Shown here: piece after piece, positions 45,843 through 57,399 of the stretch
How positions within the stretch are numbered: the first letter of the stretch is position 1
Layout of the letters: the number at the start of each line of letters is the position of its first letter
NCBI RefSeq assembly: GCF_000699445.3
Contig: NC_067198.1
Span: 7,624,801 to 7,688,800, forward strand
DNA: 64,000 nucleotides
Source of the DNA: Schistosoma haematobium
Taxonomy: Eukaryota > Platyhelminthes > Trematoda > Strigeidida > Schistosomatidae
Direction of reading: 5' to 3'
The notes under the pieces: generated by a model
Told to the model about the DNA's origin: nothing
The model's database searches: none
Seen by the model: only the letters and a program-made list of their open reading frames with translations
Made by a program: the position numbers and the translations under genes

Positions 45843-47808
45843 GACAATCTAAGCCAGACCACTATAGAATATTTAAATGTCTGTAGAATTAAGTAATTTA
45901 AAGCCAGAAAATCAAGTTACTTCACACGCGACTTCTGAATATCACCCAGACGTTTTCTTTAATTGGGAGTCGGAATGAGATTAATAATTTTCAGCAATGT
46001 ATCAAGCTACCTGAGATCTTACATTAATTGCTGATTTAATAAACGAGAGGCTTTCTAATAACGTATAATTTTTCTAAGACTTCTTCGTTGCTTTCCAATA
46101 TTGCTACATTTTAAGCCTTCAAATAAACGTTGAGTAATATTTAGGGACGGGACCAAAAGCGCACAACAATGCTAAGCTTTTTCGGATACCACTCAAGTAG
46201 TTTACTTAATATTGCACTTGAATTATTCCGGTATGTATCTCTTCTTCGGTATATTTTAAGTACAGCTCTTTTGAACTTTATCTATTCAATCCGATATGAC
46301 AGTGATAATTAAGGACATTACAAATGTTTAAAAGTTACATTGTCAATCCTTCCTATTTGTCAAAATTAATGCATTTGATTTCTTCAGATTTAAGCGTTCT
46401 GTAACTCATGCATTAAAATCAAATAATTATAGACAATCTATTTAGTATCTGTGAGGTTATGTACCCGCTGTTTTTGACTAATTTCTTATAAAAGGTAGGC
46501 AAAAGTTTAAACTTTTTGATGCGTTTAAGAAATTGACTTATATTCAGCATTATTCACGAAGTGCTTAGATTTGACTAAAATATTGATTATTTTCCTTCTT
46601 ATAAATCATCTTGTAAGTCTATCTATCAAAAATGGACTCAAAATGGTATCCAATGAACAAATGTACTGAATTTTCTGAGATGTATCCTCCGTTGGCGTGT
46701 ATAATGATAGGTGGATCTCCAAAATGGATCATAATTATTGATATTGGCACTTTAAGCGGTAAAAACAACTTACAGTGGGACACTTTGAACATTGTTCTGG
46801 TCTTTATTAAGTTCCAGTGAGAACTGACTACATTAATTATCCGGACATAAATAGATCATGTTATTCGGAGTTAAATTTAGAGTCAGAACTAACCTAACCT
46901 GTTATAAGAACCATGATATTTAGTTTATGGTTGTTTTTAGGTTCATCTAAGGTTCAATTTTGAGTACCTGATGATACGAACACACATTGATCCAACTTTC
47001 AACATGCTAACTCAGCACAGCAATATCGACAAGATGGGAAATAATGTCAAAACAAGGGTAATTCTGGCGTGGCAGCTACAGTTAGCGGAAAAAGAGAAGC
47101 TCTAACTGAGTCACAAAAGAGTGGAATGATATCGATCTTACGATTTAGGTTGTGAATAAATGTGTCTATCCTGATGCGATCATTCTATTCACCATGTTTC
47201 TAGACGTCTCATTCGGGAATTTTGCGTGACCCAACGTTGTCAGGATCAGTAGTCCGTGAATTCAGGAATTAGTACCCTATCCTAATTGCCCGCCCCTAGC
47301 TTTTTGTAACTTACTCCTATTTCCGATAATGTTGTGTGCATGTGTAAGCAGTGATCAGCAATGAGTAACAGATGTTTCAACAAATTCGTACGATGAAGGT
47401 TTATAAGCTCATGCGAGAATGTATCGTTTTTACTTGGTACGATGCGCCTGGCATCAGTTAGCTCGATAATATTTCGCTCAGTGGTTTTCTTATTGTTATT
47501 ATATTTCCTCTTCTATATTGTTTTATTCAAACTAATAAACCAATATATTTCTATCAGTTAAAATGAGGCTTTAGTATGTTAATTTGATCCCACCTATGAT
47601 TAAATGCTTCATACTTTATTAAAATATTATTGCTTCAATTTTTTTGTAATTATTCTACAAAATGTTTGACTCTATGTTGTTTAGACTGATTTATACTGAA
47701 TTCATAAATTTCATATTGTAAAAACCATAGTTTTTAAAATAAAATTGCCTATCTGTTCTGTTCTTCAAGAAAGTGCTGAAGTTGTAGTGACCTACTTTTA
47801 CTAATAGA
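45843..47808. other. alpha2/delta intron 1, middle part
   Basis: Nothing recognised. A 62-codon frame at 46632 has no supporting features. Confidence 0.4.
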
Positions 47809-48125
47809 ACGCGATTGGTATAATGGAAACAATTATTATTATAACCAATTGTACCAGTGATTGTTTAACTGTACTAAAAACATACATACTTCCGTTGACT
47901 GTGACCTTGCACGCTCTGGGTTACTCTCAGTAGTTCTGTTTGTACTCTTTGTCACGACCTCGGTATTTTTTCGATACCACAAGATTGTCTACAAATATAT
48001 CTTATTATAGCCGTCAATTGTCTTTTGGCTTTTGGCCTACGAAGGGATCTAACGCAGTAACTGGCACGTAGTTTCAGTGTAGTGGTGATCATAGTCAACC
48101 GTGACTCGACGCCACGCCACAACGC
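47809..48125 (+). repeat. dispersed repeat, copy 2 (alpha2/delta intron 1)
   Basis: Matches 42351-42665 in direct orientation (ACAATTATTATTATAACCAA, CCTCGGTATTTTTTCGATAC, GTGTAGTGGTGATCATAGTC). Confidence 0.6.
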
Positions 48126-48995
48126 TACGAAGTTTTGTTAGAAAATGGAACTCATTGATATTGGTAGTGACGTCAGCCTTTCAAATCTGGCGTAAACCTT
48201 CATCGAGTAGTTCTTTTCAATTTGAATAAAAGCCGAAGAATGTATCTTCATAGTGGAAAATCAATAATACTATTCTCAATCGTGTTAACTGTTTATCTAG
48301 CATGAATTTTCCCCGAAGAGCTGACCAGTTTTTAAAAAATTGATATACTATATTTATAGACACCTGTTTCATAGTAGCTAGTTTGAAACTTTTAAACATA
48401 CTATAAAACCCAATGTAACTATAAATCGTAGTTGCAAAGTTACTGTAACAGTTAACTATCTATGACATTTGAAATGAAATGAATTCAACCACGAATAAAG
48501 GACCAGACAGACATAGCATCAGTCGCGACCAAATAATCAATAAATTTCAAATCTTTCAGTCTTACATGAGATCATAGACGACTTCAAAACACCAGTGGTG
48601 ACGTATTGGACTGCAGAGCTATGTGGCACAGGTTCACATCCACACGGAGCATCAGTTCTTATGAGACTTCAATTAAAAGCTGCTGACGATCGTCAACTGG
48701 TAGGAAACCTACATTCAGAACCTCTCGATGACTACCTGTAACCACGTAACACCAATGATACGACCAAGTTGTGTATAAGTTTTCAAAACTGTTGTATTGT
48801 CACGAAAAATATTGTTCTATCAGTAGTGTTGAACAACTATGTAATAGGATGTCCAATCTGTTTATGTTAAGGAAGTTAAAATATAAAGTTGTTGAGCTGT
48901 GCATCGCTTTTAAATTGAATCTGTTCATTATATAACATCAATGGTTAGAAACATGAAAAAAACACTCATTATATTGTATATTATGCTTTGTCTAG
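48126..48995. other. alpha2/delta intron 1, last part
   Basis: A weak SINE-like relic may lie at 48600-48720 (CGTATTGGACTGCAGAGC, GCTGCTGACGATCGTCAACT). It ends in the acceptor TTTGTCTAG before exon 2. Confidence 0.4.
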
Positions 48996-49118
48996 GTATA
49001 TGAATTGGAACTAACACGTCATTCAGTAAGCTTAGAACAATTCAATCTGTCTTCAGAAGTATTCAACTATGCGGGAAGAATTGGACGTATTATTAAAACA
49101 ATGGAAAACTCTTTGAAG
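48996..49118 (+). CDS. calcium channel alpha2/delta subunit, coding exon 2
   Basis: 41 codons (residues 51-91), phase 0 at both ends; acceptor TCTAG before GTATAT, donor AAG followed by GTTGGC. It reads VYELELTRHSVSLEQFNLSS, FNYAGRIGRIIKTMENSLK, comparable in position and pattern to the N-terminal helix region of animal alpha2/delta subunits before the VWA_N domain. Similarity is modest on its own; the call rests on the chain of compatible exons leading to the VWA_N exons. Confidence 0.75.
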
Positions 49119-49412
49119 GTTGGCTTTGTCGCAGATGTTTTTAGTTTTTATATTTCGTTACCTATTTTTAAGTTTATACTCTCAGTTTGCTTCAATTTAA
49201 AAGTCTAAAATACGTTTTTTTCTACACGGTCAAACAAAGCGAAGTTGTAGGTCAATAATATAATTTTTATAATGGCAATCTTTGATAAGAATAGGGTTTG
49301 AGTTAAACTATTAAAAAATAAATATCACCACCCAGAATGATGTATAAAGTGTGCAATATTTCTAAATCTTACTGTATTTAAAAGTGTTTTTTATGACAGC
49401 TTTCTCCATTAG

Positions 49413-49634
49413 CAAAATGCAAGTGAACAAATAAGAAATTGGTATTTAACACTCCTACACTCAAAAATGACTAAACTTGACCAAGAAACTTCATATTACT
49501 TAAAAATAAATAAATCAGTTCTCGTTAGTGATTCTGATGGAAATGTTTTAGTGTGGAGAAAGTTTAGATACTTGGATACAGTGAATTTAAAAGTCAGTGA
49601 AATTTTCACCTCTGTACTGCACTTTCCACCTCCA
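49413..49634 (+). CDS. calcium channel alpha2/delta subunit, coding exon 3 (extra segment)
   Basis: 74 codons (residues 92-165), in phase 0 after a 294-bp intron; acceptor TCCATTAG before CAAAATGC. It starts QNASEQIRNWYLTLLHSKMT and has N-glycosylation sequons NAS and NKS, and a DSDGNVLVWRKFRYLD segment. It ends FPPP at a donor GTACGG. The alternative donor GTAATA four bases later would put a stop in exon 4 and is rejected. The start fits the family's SNRS-like position, but most of the exon has no counterpart I recognise in vertebrate subunits. It may be a flatworm-specific insertion. Confidence 0.65.
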
Positions 49635-49889
49635 GTACGGTAATAAATATTATTGTTTTACGATAGATCCAATGACTAGCATATTTTCATTTGACTGGTG
49701 GGTTTCACAATATTAAACAACACTTACCAACTTCCATATGATCAGTAAGATACAATGGTCAATGAAAGGAACCAATATCTATGTCGGAAAAATCCAAACC
49801 TAGACAAATAAAATTCTTGTAGGTATCATTACCAAGGTTTGACTTGATAATTTCGAATAAATTGAGCATTGGGTAGATTGTTATAAATA
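49635..49889. other. alpha2/delta intron 3, first part
   Basis: No feature recognised. Confidence 0.4.
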
Positions 49890-50470
49890 AATAATATATT
49901 TCTAATGAGTAGAAAAATGAGATTTTCTGACGTTTCGTGACTTAGTGTGAGTCACTTCTTCAGAGAACAAATGACTAAATCAAAATTAATTCAAATTTAA
50001 ATAGTACAACGAAACGACAAGACTATTATGTGATCAATAAACAAACAGGTCTGATTAAATCAGTGTCATGTCATTTCGGTGTTAAGGATGCATTGTTAAG
50101 GATGAAAAATATGAGATCTTTATGGTGAGAAAAGATAGAGTTTAATTTGTACGAAATGTGTGAAATGTTATTATTATTATTAGTATTATTATTGCGCAAT
50201 GAAACGTCTTGTTTTAATATACTTCTAATAATCGTCGTAAGAAAATTATTAAATTGTAAGATGCTAATTACATTCTTTTTTTCTTTTTGTTTATCCTTTT
50301 CTGATGTGATAATCTTGTTAGCTCTTCTAAAAAGATTTAGGGCTAGCGAGATCTTAGCACTGAAAAGATGTGCTGAATTGAAGTCAATATATCGATAATA
50401 GTGTGCAGGTTTTCGGTAGATGGACGGATTTAGGATTCCATTTAGATTTCTTTTCACTAAGCAATTAAAA
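49890..50470 (-). mobile_element. Penelope-like element fragment, alpha2/delta intron 3
   Basis: The minus-strand open frame 50457-50071 reads RNLNGILNPSIYRKPAHYYR, YIDFNSAHLFSAKISLALNL, FRRANKIITSEKDKQKEK. This is the PLE region just after the RT core (the conserved S-I-Y-R-K-P-T-H block). Downstream, TTCTGACGTTTCGTGACTTA and its echo AAGTGACTCACAC are typical of PLE ends. The copy is partial and lies opposite to the host gene. Confidence 0.7.
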
Positions 50471-50624
50471 ATGGTATCTTACCATATTCATTTTCATTCT
50501 CGTTCGTGAATTTGATGTGAAATGAAAGTGTATTGATCCGTTTCAAAAAAGACCTCAGATGAGTCATTTTTATCAACAAATAAAATTCTTGCTTACTGCA
50601 CAAGCCAGTGACTGTCTGAACTCA

Positions 50625-50775
50625 GTAGCTCAATCAATAACGCGTTAGTGTTCAAAACAAAAGGTACTGAGTTCGAGTTTCAATGTGAAAATCATCACAG
50701 AAATAGTAGCACATCAAGTTAATGAAACCGAAGTAGAACGAAATATTCGTCATAGTCACTCAGGCTAGCAAAAAC
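50625..50775 (+). repeat. degenerate Sm-alpha-type SINE
   Basis: CTCAGTAGCTCAATCAATAA (A box region), GGTACTGAGTTCGAGTTT (B box) and GTAGAACGAAATATTCGTC mark an eroded copy whose CTGACGA half is lost (AAGTTAATGA). Confidence 0.6.
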
Positions 50776-53116
50776 CACATTGAAACTTATTCAGCACCAA
50801 GAACTGGGGAACTATGATATTACTGGTAGCCACTGAATGACTGATTATTTTAGAAATTAATTCGAAATTCCTAGTTCTCCAATTTGTGGTCAGGGCAGAG
50901 TAGTAGATGCCACTTTATAAAAGAAACAAATATTATTTGTATGGACCAGACTTTATCTATCATTGCATCCTTATATCTGTTTTCGCAAAATAAATTTCAA
51001 TGTCATAACACAGATGACATTCACAAAAGAGAAGCTATTTACATTTATTGATGTATTCATTCGCTATTTGTGTTTTGTTCTTAGTTATACAAAGGAAATA
51101 GGAATCCATCCACCTTGTAGGGTTTTTAGCATTTATCTGTTTGTCCACTTTTTATATATTCACTACTGTCTATTGATCGTTCTAAGGGAGTGACCTTGAG
51201 AGTGGGATTGAAAAGAAGTGCAGTGGTGTATTCCTATTCATGTCGAATAAAAATTATTTTGTATTATTGGGCGCAAATATTGATGTTTGCTAGATTTCTC
51301 GCATAAGTTTAACTGAATTGTATATGTATGCATTGCGGAATAAATAAAAGCTGATATTATTTCCCTATTTGCTTTTATGGAGATTTCTTTATCAATTTTC
51401 AGTTGTAAACTTTTACGTTTCCGATAGTTTTTATTTCAGTCTATATTGTTGGCAAGAAAAAGAAGTTGCAGAAGCGAGAGGATAGCAAAAGGTCACAAAT
51501 TCTATTATGTTGATTTTATCGATCTTTTATATTGAGACATGTTTCCAATGGACGTGATGAATTACAAGGGTAGCTGATGGATCTCAGAAGTGACCGGAAA
51601 TTGTTCATTGTAGTCTCATATCAGCCAGTTAATCCTAGACGACGCAGAAGCTGACATATATGTGTAGCGGTTCAGGATGCCACACGATATTAACACGGCG
51701 TGATGAAATTATCAATACAAATGCCAGAGTCTTGGGATTATTAACAGCAATCAGATTTAAGATAACTGATCATGAATTTGGGCGCGAAATTCATTCATTC
51801 GTATGGCTAAATGGAATTTTGGCATTATAGCTGATGTCACTTTGCAATAAAACCCTAAATCTAACTCCTAATCTTAATATCCAGCTGTAAATTTTAATCC
51901 TGATTCCTCACAAGAATTTACAGCTCTCATTTAACTCCCGTAAGTAGGTGGAATTCTCAAGGTCAATACAGCATTGCTTAAAGTTTGTCCATCAATTATA
52001 ATTCCACCAAAATATATAATAATGTGTTAAACAAAGGCCGAAAGGAAGAAAGAGGGTGAATGAACGTGTAGGGTTGTGACCGATCCTGAGTCATTTTCAC
52101 TCAACGCCTGTAACAATGAATTACGATAACCTCATGAACCCTAAACGTAATTAAATGGAGGGTATTTAAGAAAGCTTGGGAGGTGGAATTTTAAGATTAG
52201 CTTTTCTATCACAAACAACTAAACCCTAATGTAATCTAGAAGTCATAGATTTCATATAAATCATCTTCAAAACACTTGATTGGGAGGTTTACAGAGATTC
52301 TTCAGTTTGAATATTGTCCAAGTCAAAGAATAATTTTATCTAGAAAACAATTGAAAACCAAGAGGCATTAGACAATAGTTTTATTCTAATATAGGACTTC
52401 TTTGAAGTAGTCACTCACTATTAAACCAAAGACTAGAGCTAGCGTGTTTCAGCCTTTGAAGCGAGTCGTTACCTTTAGGTCACGGGGTCAAGACCCGGTG
52501 GTCTAGATTTCTAACTAGTCGATTCTCTATAATTCAAGATCATAATTCATTGGGATCGGTGAATCTCATCTTATTCATAATTTGGTCAAACTACACGGAC
52601 AATAGCTTCTTAGTAAAACTTAAGGAATTTTTCTCCACATTACCTACCAACGAGCACGTGATTTCTACTAGTATGATTGAAGTTCGAAATATAAACTATT
52701 GAATATCAACTCTGTGGTCTAAAAGAAAAACATAAGCCATGAAGTATAAGTGTCAACAGTTTCATCTACTTATCAGGTCTGGGTGAGGACTGATATCGTC
52801 TAGTTATGTGCTGCGATGAAGTTGCCTAGTACTCCATAGATTTCGATAACCACCTAGCTAATTTCATTTTGTGATTTGGACTATTTTCCAATAAGGTCAT
52901 ATTTATTACAGACCTATCTCATTTAGAATACCCCCGAAAATGAACAACGGCTTCGTCTTAGTGCGGAGCTATTCAATACTAAGCGTCTACAAACCATCAG
53001 GTTTTCTCAGGCAAGTATATTTTTATGTTCATCTACCTAATTTCCCTTTGAAATAGTTAACCTGAAAAAAGAGTGTATCTTTATATTCCTTTTTATATGT
53101 TATTCTAAATTATTAG
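50776..53116. other. alpha2/delta intron 3, remainder
   Basis: Mostly unassigned. A tRNA-like B-box stretch GGGTCAAGACCC near 52486 suggests one more SINE relic. It ends with the acceptor AAATTATTAG. Confidence 0.4.
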
Positions 53117-53176
53117 ATGCTTGTCTCTTGGACGGAAGAAGAAGTTTCCAAATATTCTTGGAATCCCAAACTAAAG
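53117..53176 (+). CDS. calcium channel alpha2/delta subunit, coding exon 4
   Basis: A small exon of 20 codons (residues 166-185): MLVSWTEEEVSKYSWNPKLK, acceptor TATTAG, donor AAG followed by GTAAAT, phase 0 at both ends. The W-x-E-E-x-V spacing resembles the segment before the VWA_N domain in animal subunits. Because it is short, its support comes mainly from phase and position. Confidence 0.6.
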
Positions 53177-53292
53177 GTAAATGTCGAAAAATAACATTTT
53201 GTACATTATGTTGTTTTAAACAGTCAAAGCTTTTATTCGTAAGGGTTTTCATTTTCGCATTGTCGATCAGTCAGTATGAGCTAATGCATATC

Positions 53293-53412
53293 TGGATGCA
53301 GTAGCTCACTGGATTGAGCTTTCAGTGTCAATATCAACATTGAGATGGGAATAAATTTATCTGACGAGTACTACATAGAACAAATCGTGCCCCTTGGATT
53401 CCATGAGTAACT
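53293..53412 (+). repeat. degenerate Sm-alpha-type SINE, alpha2/delta intron 4
   Basis: GATGCAGTAGCTCACTGGAT, a CTGACGAG core half at 53361-53368, an eroded GAACAAATCGTGCC in place of GAAACGC, and TTGGATTCCATGAGTAACTA at the 3' end. Confidence 0.6.
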
Positions 53413-54009
53413 ACTGTAGAACTTCAATAAAATCAAAAGGGTTTTGTAATAGTCTTCAAAATACGGTAAATGAGAAACATTAAAGTAATATACTGAAATG
53501 GGAAAATTGATTTTACTGCAACTCATGATGATGGCTAGAACGAAAAGGAAAGCATTGTAATTCAACTATCCAGTCAGTAACGAACACAACGTGACACAAA
53601 AGGTCCATCTGAGGTATATATTTTTTCTATCATTTCAACAGAAGCACCTGTACGTTTGATGTCATTCATAACTTGAAAAATCTGAAATCCATCAAAAAGG
53701 TTATGATTAGTATTGTGATAGGAGAACTAGTTACAAAACAATACAGATCAATGCGGAATGGTGATATAGAATGAGATAGGCTTTATGTTATTATGCGCTG
53801 TATCCAAGACCTAGTGCTGATACATAACCTGCTATGTACTGACCCCCGACTAACTACTTAAGCAATAAGACAAAAAAGGCGAAAGCCTATTGGGCTAACG
53901 AATAACGTACACACATATAACCCTTAGAAAATCAATCAATTTCTTAGCCAATGGTGTACACTTGTCCTTTAGGATATTTCTGACTTTCATCAAATAATCT
54001 CATTTCACA
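53413..54009. other. alpha2/delta intron 4, unassigned
   Basis: No feature recognised. Confidence 0.4.
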
Positions 54010-54268
54010 TTAAAGAGGAAGAATGTATTTGTAAAATTTCAGCGAATGGATTTGAAGTAAATCCAACGTTTCGCCTAGCAATCCGGTCTAAGCTTTTTCA
54101 AGGAAATATAACCAAACATCAGAATTATCGGATAATTTTGATAATTTTATAATTTTGATGTTTGATTATATTTCCTTGAAAAAGCTTGGACCGGATTGCC
54201 AAGAGAAACGTTGGATATACCTCAAATTCATTCGCTGAAATTTTACAAATACATCCCTCCTCTTTATT
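54010..54268. repeat. large palindrome (about 118-bp arms)
   Basis: Arms at 54010-54127 and 54148-54268 are near-perfect reverse complements around an AT-rich loop. Shared pieces include TAAAGAGGA, TGTATTTGTAAAATTTCAGC, AACGTTTC, CAATCCGGTC and AAGCTTTTTCAAGGAAATAT. The AACGTTTCGCCTAGCAATCC stretch resembles terminal sequences of PLEs, so a folded-back PLE end is possible. It lies inside alpha2/delta intron 4 and would form a strong hairpin in the transcript. Confidence 0.8.
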
Positions 54269-55417
54269 GTCTCACATCGACTCGGCGCCCAAATACTTTG
54301 AAACTATTCGATCAAATTTAGACGAAAGTTCGTATTTAATCTCACTTGGTTGCTTCTAATTGGATCACTGAATCACTTTATTTTAAGTGATTTAATTAGT
54401 CAATTATGGTTGACATAGAGCCTAACACGAATGTGTGTGTTGGCCCAAGTTACCATTATCATACTAACTCGATAAGACGAAATTAACAGGATGAATAGAA
54501 TAACTATTGAAACAATCTAACGACAATCATAATGAAAAAGACTAATCCCTGAGACTATGTTCCTAAGAGACAGAGAGGAAAGTTATGTATGAAAGAATAC
54601 CGAAAGTCCAAACCTAGAGGAAGACAAAGAGTGAGTTTTTCGCACCACTACCAACGACCCTGACCCTGGAGTCTCGAAAAACGATAGCCAACTTCAGTCT
54701 TGTCTTATCATAACAGTTCATTCAAGGATGTAAAAGTTAACAGAGTTCTGTCCAAGACTAAATAAACGACTAGATAAATAATACAGGCAGAGCCGAGCTA
54801 TAAGGATGAGAGAATCATGAACAAACGGGTCACTTGAAAGTTTCGTTTCAAATATCAAGAAAGAATATTGACTATCAATTGCAATGTAAATAACCCCATT
54901 CGCTAAAAAGACGCTAACCATAAACTTAGGAGTTACCGCCCATCGATTGTGTCTCGAAAAATCTCATAGAGGAAAATACCTTAAACTACTTAAGATGTAT
55001 TTATTTGTTAGGACAAGGATTAAGATTCAGTGTTTAAGGATTTATAGTGAGGTTTGAATTAGGATTAGGATGAAGAATGTAAGATATAGAGTTAGCGTTA
55101 GATTTGGGATTAGGTTACTTAGCGACTATCTATGATACCTAATCTAGATCCTGAGCCATAAATCTTAAATTAAGCATAATGAATTTGGGCCCAAATCCTG
55201 ATCCAATGATAATATAGCAGTCAATCGTAACTAATATTTCCCAAATGGCTGATTAACGTTAAGAATCTGTCGATCCCATTTCAAGCGTCTCAAACTCATC
55301 ATCATAGTTCAGTTTACCAATAATATGTCACATACCATTTAATTTCTTTGTACGTCGGTAAAGATTTCATCTCTTTTTCTCTTCATCTGTTTCACACAAA
55401 ATCTTTCAATTCATCAG
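54269..55417. other. alpha2/delta intron 4, remainder
   Basis: No feature recognised. It ends with the acceptor TTCATCAG before exon 5. Confidence 0.4.
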
Positions 55418-55553
55418 CCAGATATCACAAAGTATAATGATCTACGTGAGTTAAAGCTTGGTGATAAACGACTTGTTGATACGCCTGGTTTTCACTTCAA
55501 AATTATGCCAAATAAATCAGGTGTTCATTTACCGGTGGAGGTATACAATGGGG
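55418..55553 (+). CDS. calcium channel alpha2/delta subunit, coding exon 5 (start of VWA_N)
   Basis: 136 nt, residues 186-230 plus one base. It enters in phase 0 and leaves with donor G followed by GTAAGT in phase 1. The exon reads YNDLRELKLGDKRLVDTPGF, then SGVHLPVEVYNGG. The last part is the conserved start of the VWA_N domain of alpha2/delta subunits (vertebrate pattern: V-H-I-P-T-D-I-Y-E-G). Together with exon 6 this is the strongest evidence for the gene identity. Confidence 0.85.
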
Positions 55554-56491
55554 GTAAGTATTCGTAGCATTTTCTCTCAGGTTAATTTAACTTTTATGTT
55601 ATTTTTGAGGGTGATATATAGTAGTTGAATAGTTATCAAATCGTCCCGCGAAACGGCTGAAGTTATACGTATAGACCATGAGATTCTAATCGTTTGCTTC
55701 AACGCCTGATTATTCTAAGTTCGATCCTTATCAGGATTTTGGGTGCTCACTTCTGAGGATTTCATACTAGTATGTGATATTTCAAGTGAAGAACAAAAAA
55801 GACAAATTCTTAATCAATTGAGTCGACGAGGTTGGGAGTGAGAAAGTTACCAGCCGGTGATGATATAAGACAATTATTATGGTTTACTGAAAGTAAACTA
55901 AGAACATTCTTGAGAAATTAAATTGATCTTTAGGAGGTATGAGGATGTTGTGAAACCTGGGGGTTCTGGGTTCAATTATATTTAAGACCATGAATCTGCA
56001 TTACTGTCAAATGCCAACCTATGACTAGGCAGCTGTTCAATTATCCATGTTTTTGACTGCCTCTTTGACTAAAGTTCGTGATGTGAACTAAAAATAAAGT
56101 TTGAAAAAGCAGCACAGGCAACAGAAATTGGACAAGGAAAAGAGAAGGAAATATAATACGGACATAAAAACGATCCAAAAGTTGGAACAAGTGTGAAAAA
56201 ACATAGGACTGGTAAATCATGAGGACACTATGTAAATAAATCAAGCTATTTGTCAAACACAATATGCTACTAAAATGTTGTAAGTAGTGTAGCTAAAGTT
56301 TAAAAAAATAATAACAAACCAAAGACGAGGGCAGGTGTAAAAGTTATTTAACAATACGTATGGGTACAGATTGTTTCTCTATTTCCACTTAGTTATTTGT
56401 TAAAACCAAACAAATATAAGCCCAAAAGTATTCGGGAGCAGGAATACGTAAAATATGTGCAGGGAGTCTTCTTTTAAGAAATTCAAAGTTA
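55554..56491. other. alpha2/delta intron 5, first part
   Basis: A weak second-type SINE relic lies near 55690-55775 (GTTCGATCCTTATCAGGATT, CTTCTGAGGATTTCATACTA). Otherwise unassigned. Confidence 0.4.
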
Positions 56492-56962
56492 TTTCATACA
56501 CATAGTTCCCTTTATCATTTTGAAAAGAGCAAGAACAAAGATTCTACCAAAATAGCATGAATTCATTTTATTTCGTAGGTTCTCGTCAGCTGCTTACAAC
56601 CTGTGATATTTAAAAATCATAATTGCATAATGGATTTAAATTGCTTACAGAATATTGTAAATATATACCTAATGTGAAAGAATATTCTACAACATTAATT
56701 GTGACAACAGTTCAAAAATGTATTAGAAACAATTGATTGCATAATGAATAAACATTGATAGGAATATAGTGATTAGAGTTCAGTTGAAAGATTATTAATT
56801 TGAAGGATAGTTGAAAAAATAAATTAGAACCAATGATGTAATAAATGCAACAGAAAAAAGAGGAAAAAAAGAAAAAAAATTTTAAGGTTCAGTGAAGGAA
56901 TATTTGTCACCAGGGTAAGGAAAGATTAACCACCGTCTCCTTTTGAATACATAGGTCAGGTT
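56492..56962 (-). mobile_element. 3' end of a Penelope-like element
   Basis: Very similar to 36901-37330 (TTTCATACACATAG, TTCGTAGGTTCTCGTCAGCT, GCTTACAACCTGTGATATTT, TCTCCTTTTGAATACATAGG). It holds only the last few codons and the 3' UTR, so it is a strongly 5'-truncated copy of the same family. Confidence 0.8.
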
Positions 56963-56983
56963 ATTAGTCCCTTTGATAAATTT

Positions 56984-57139
56984 CGATAATGTAATAAGAT
57001 GACGAAGATTATCACAACTATGTGATATATTAGCGCAACACATTGCGAACAATCTGATCACACATATACCTGTTAAGAACATTTATATATAAAAAACAAA
57101 AGGTCAACTAGACTGGACATGGGGTAACAGGAAACAAGG

Positions 57140-57177
<38 letters not shown>

Positions 57178-57357
57178 TAATAATAATAATAATAATATGA
57201 ACACAATTTGAAACCTAATCACTCTGGATAATAAGTCAATATTACCAGGTTAGGTTTAAGGTGAGAACAAATTGTTTTTGAATACACAAAGGAGGTTTGA
57301 ATTTTCGTATGGCTAAGACTACAATAAACCTTAGTATACGCTCTTCTACACTTTTAT
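56984..57357 (+). repeat. left arm of a large inverted repeat
   Basis: Reverse complement of 58562-58996 at very high identity. It includes a (TAA)n run at 57140-57197, shorter than its counterpart. Confidence 0.85.
57140..57197. repeat. (TAA)n microsatellite
   Basis: About 58 bp of TAA repeats with one interruption, inside the left arm. Confidence 0.9.
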
Positions 57358-57399
57358 ACAACACGTGGTTTGATAAGGGGCCTATCAGTCAGTCAGTCA

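Noticed and set aside
49634..49640. Alternative donor for alpha2/delta exon 3 (GTAATA)
   Set aside because: It would change the phase and create a stop in exon 4; the GTACGG donor keeps the frame and has G at position 5.
50147..50398. 83-codon plus-strand frame with a hydrophobic stretch
   Set aside because: It is antisense to a recognisable PLE segment on the minus strand.
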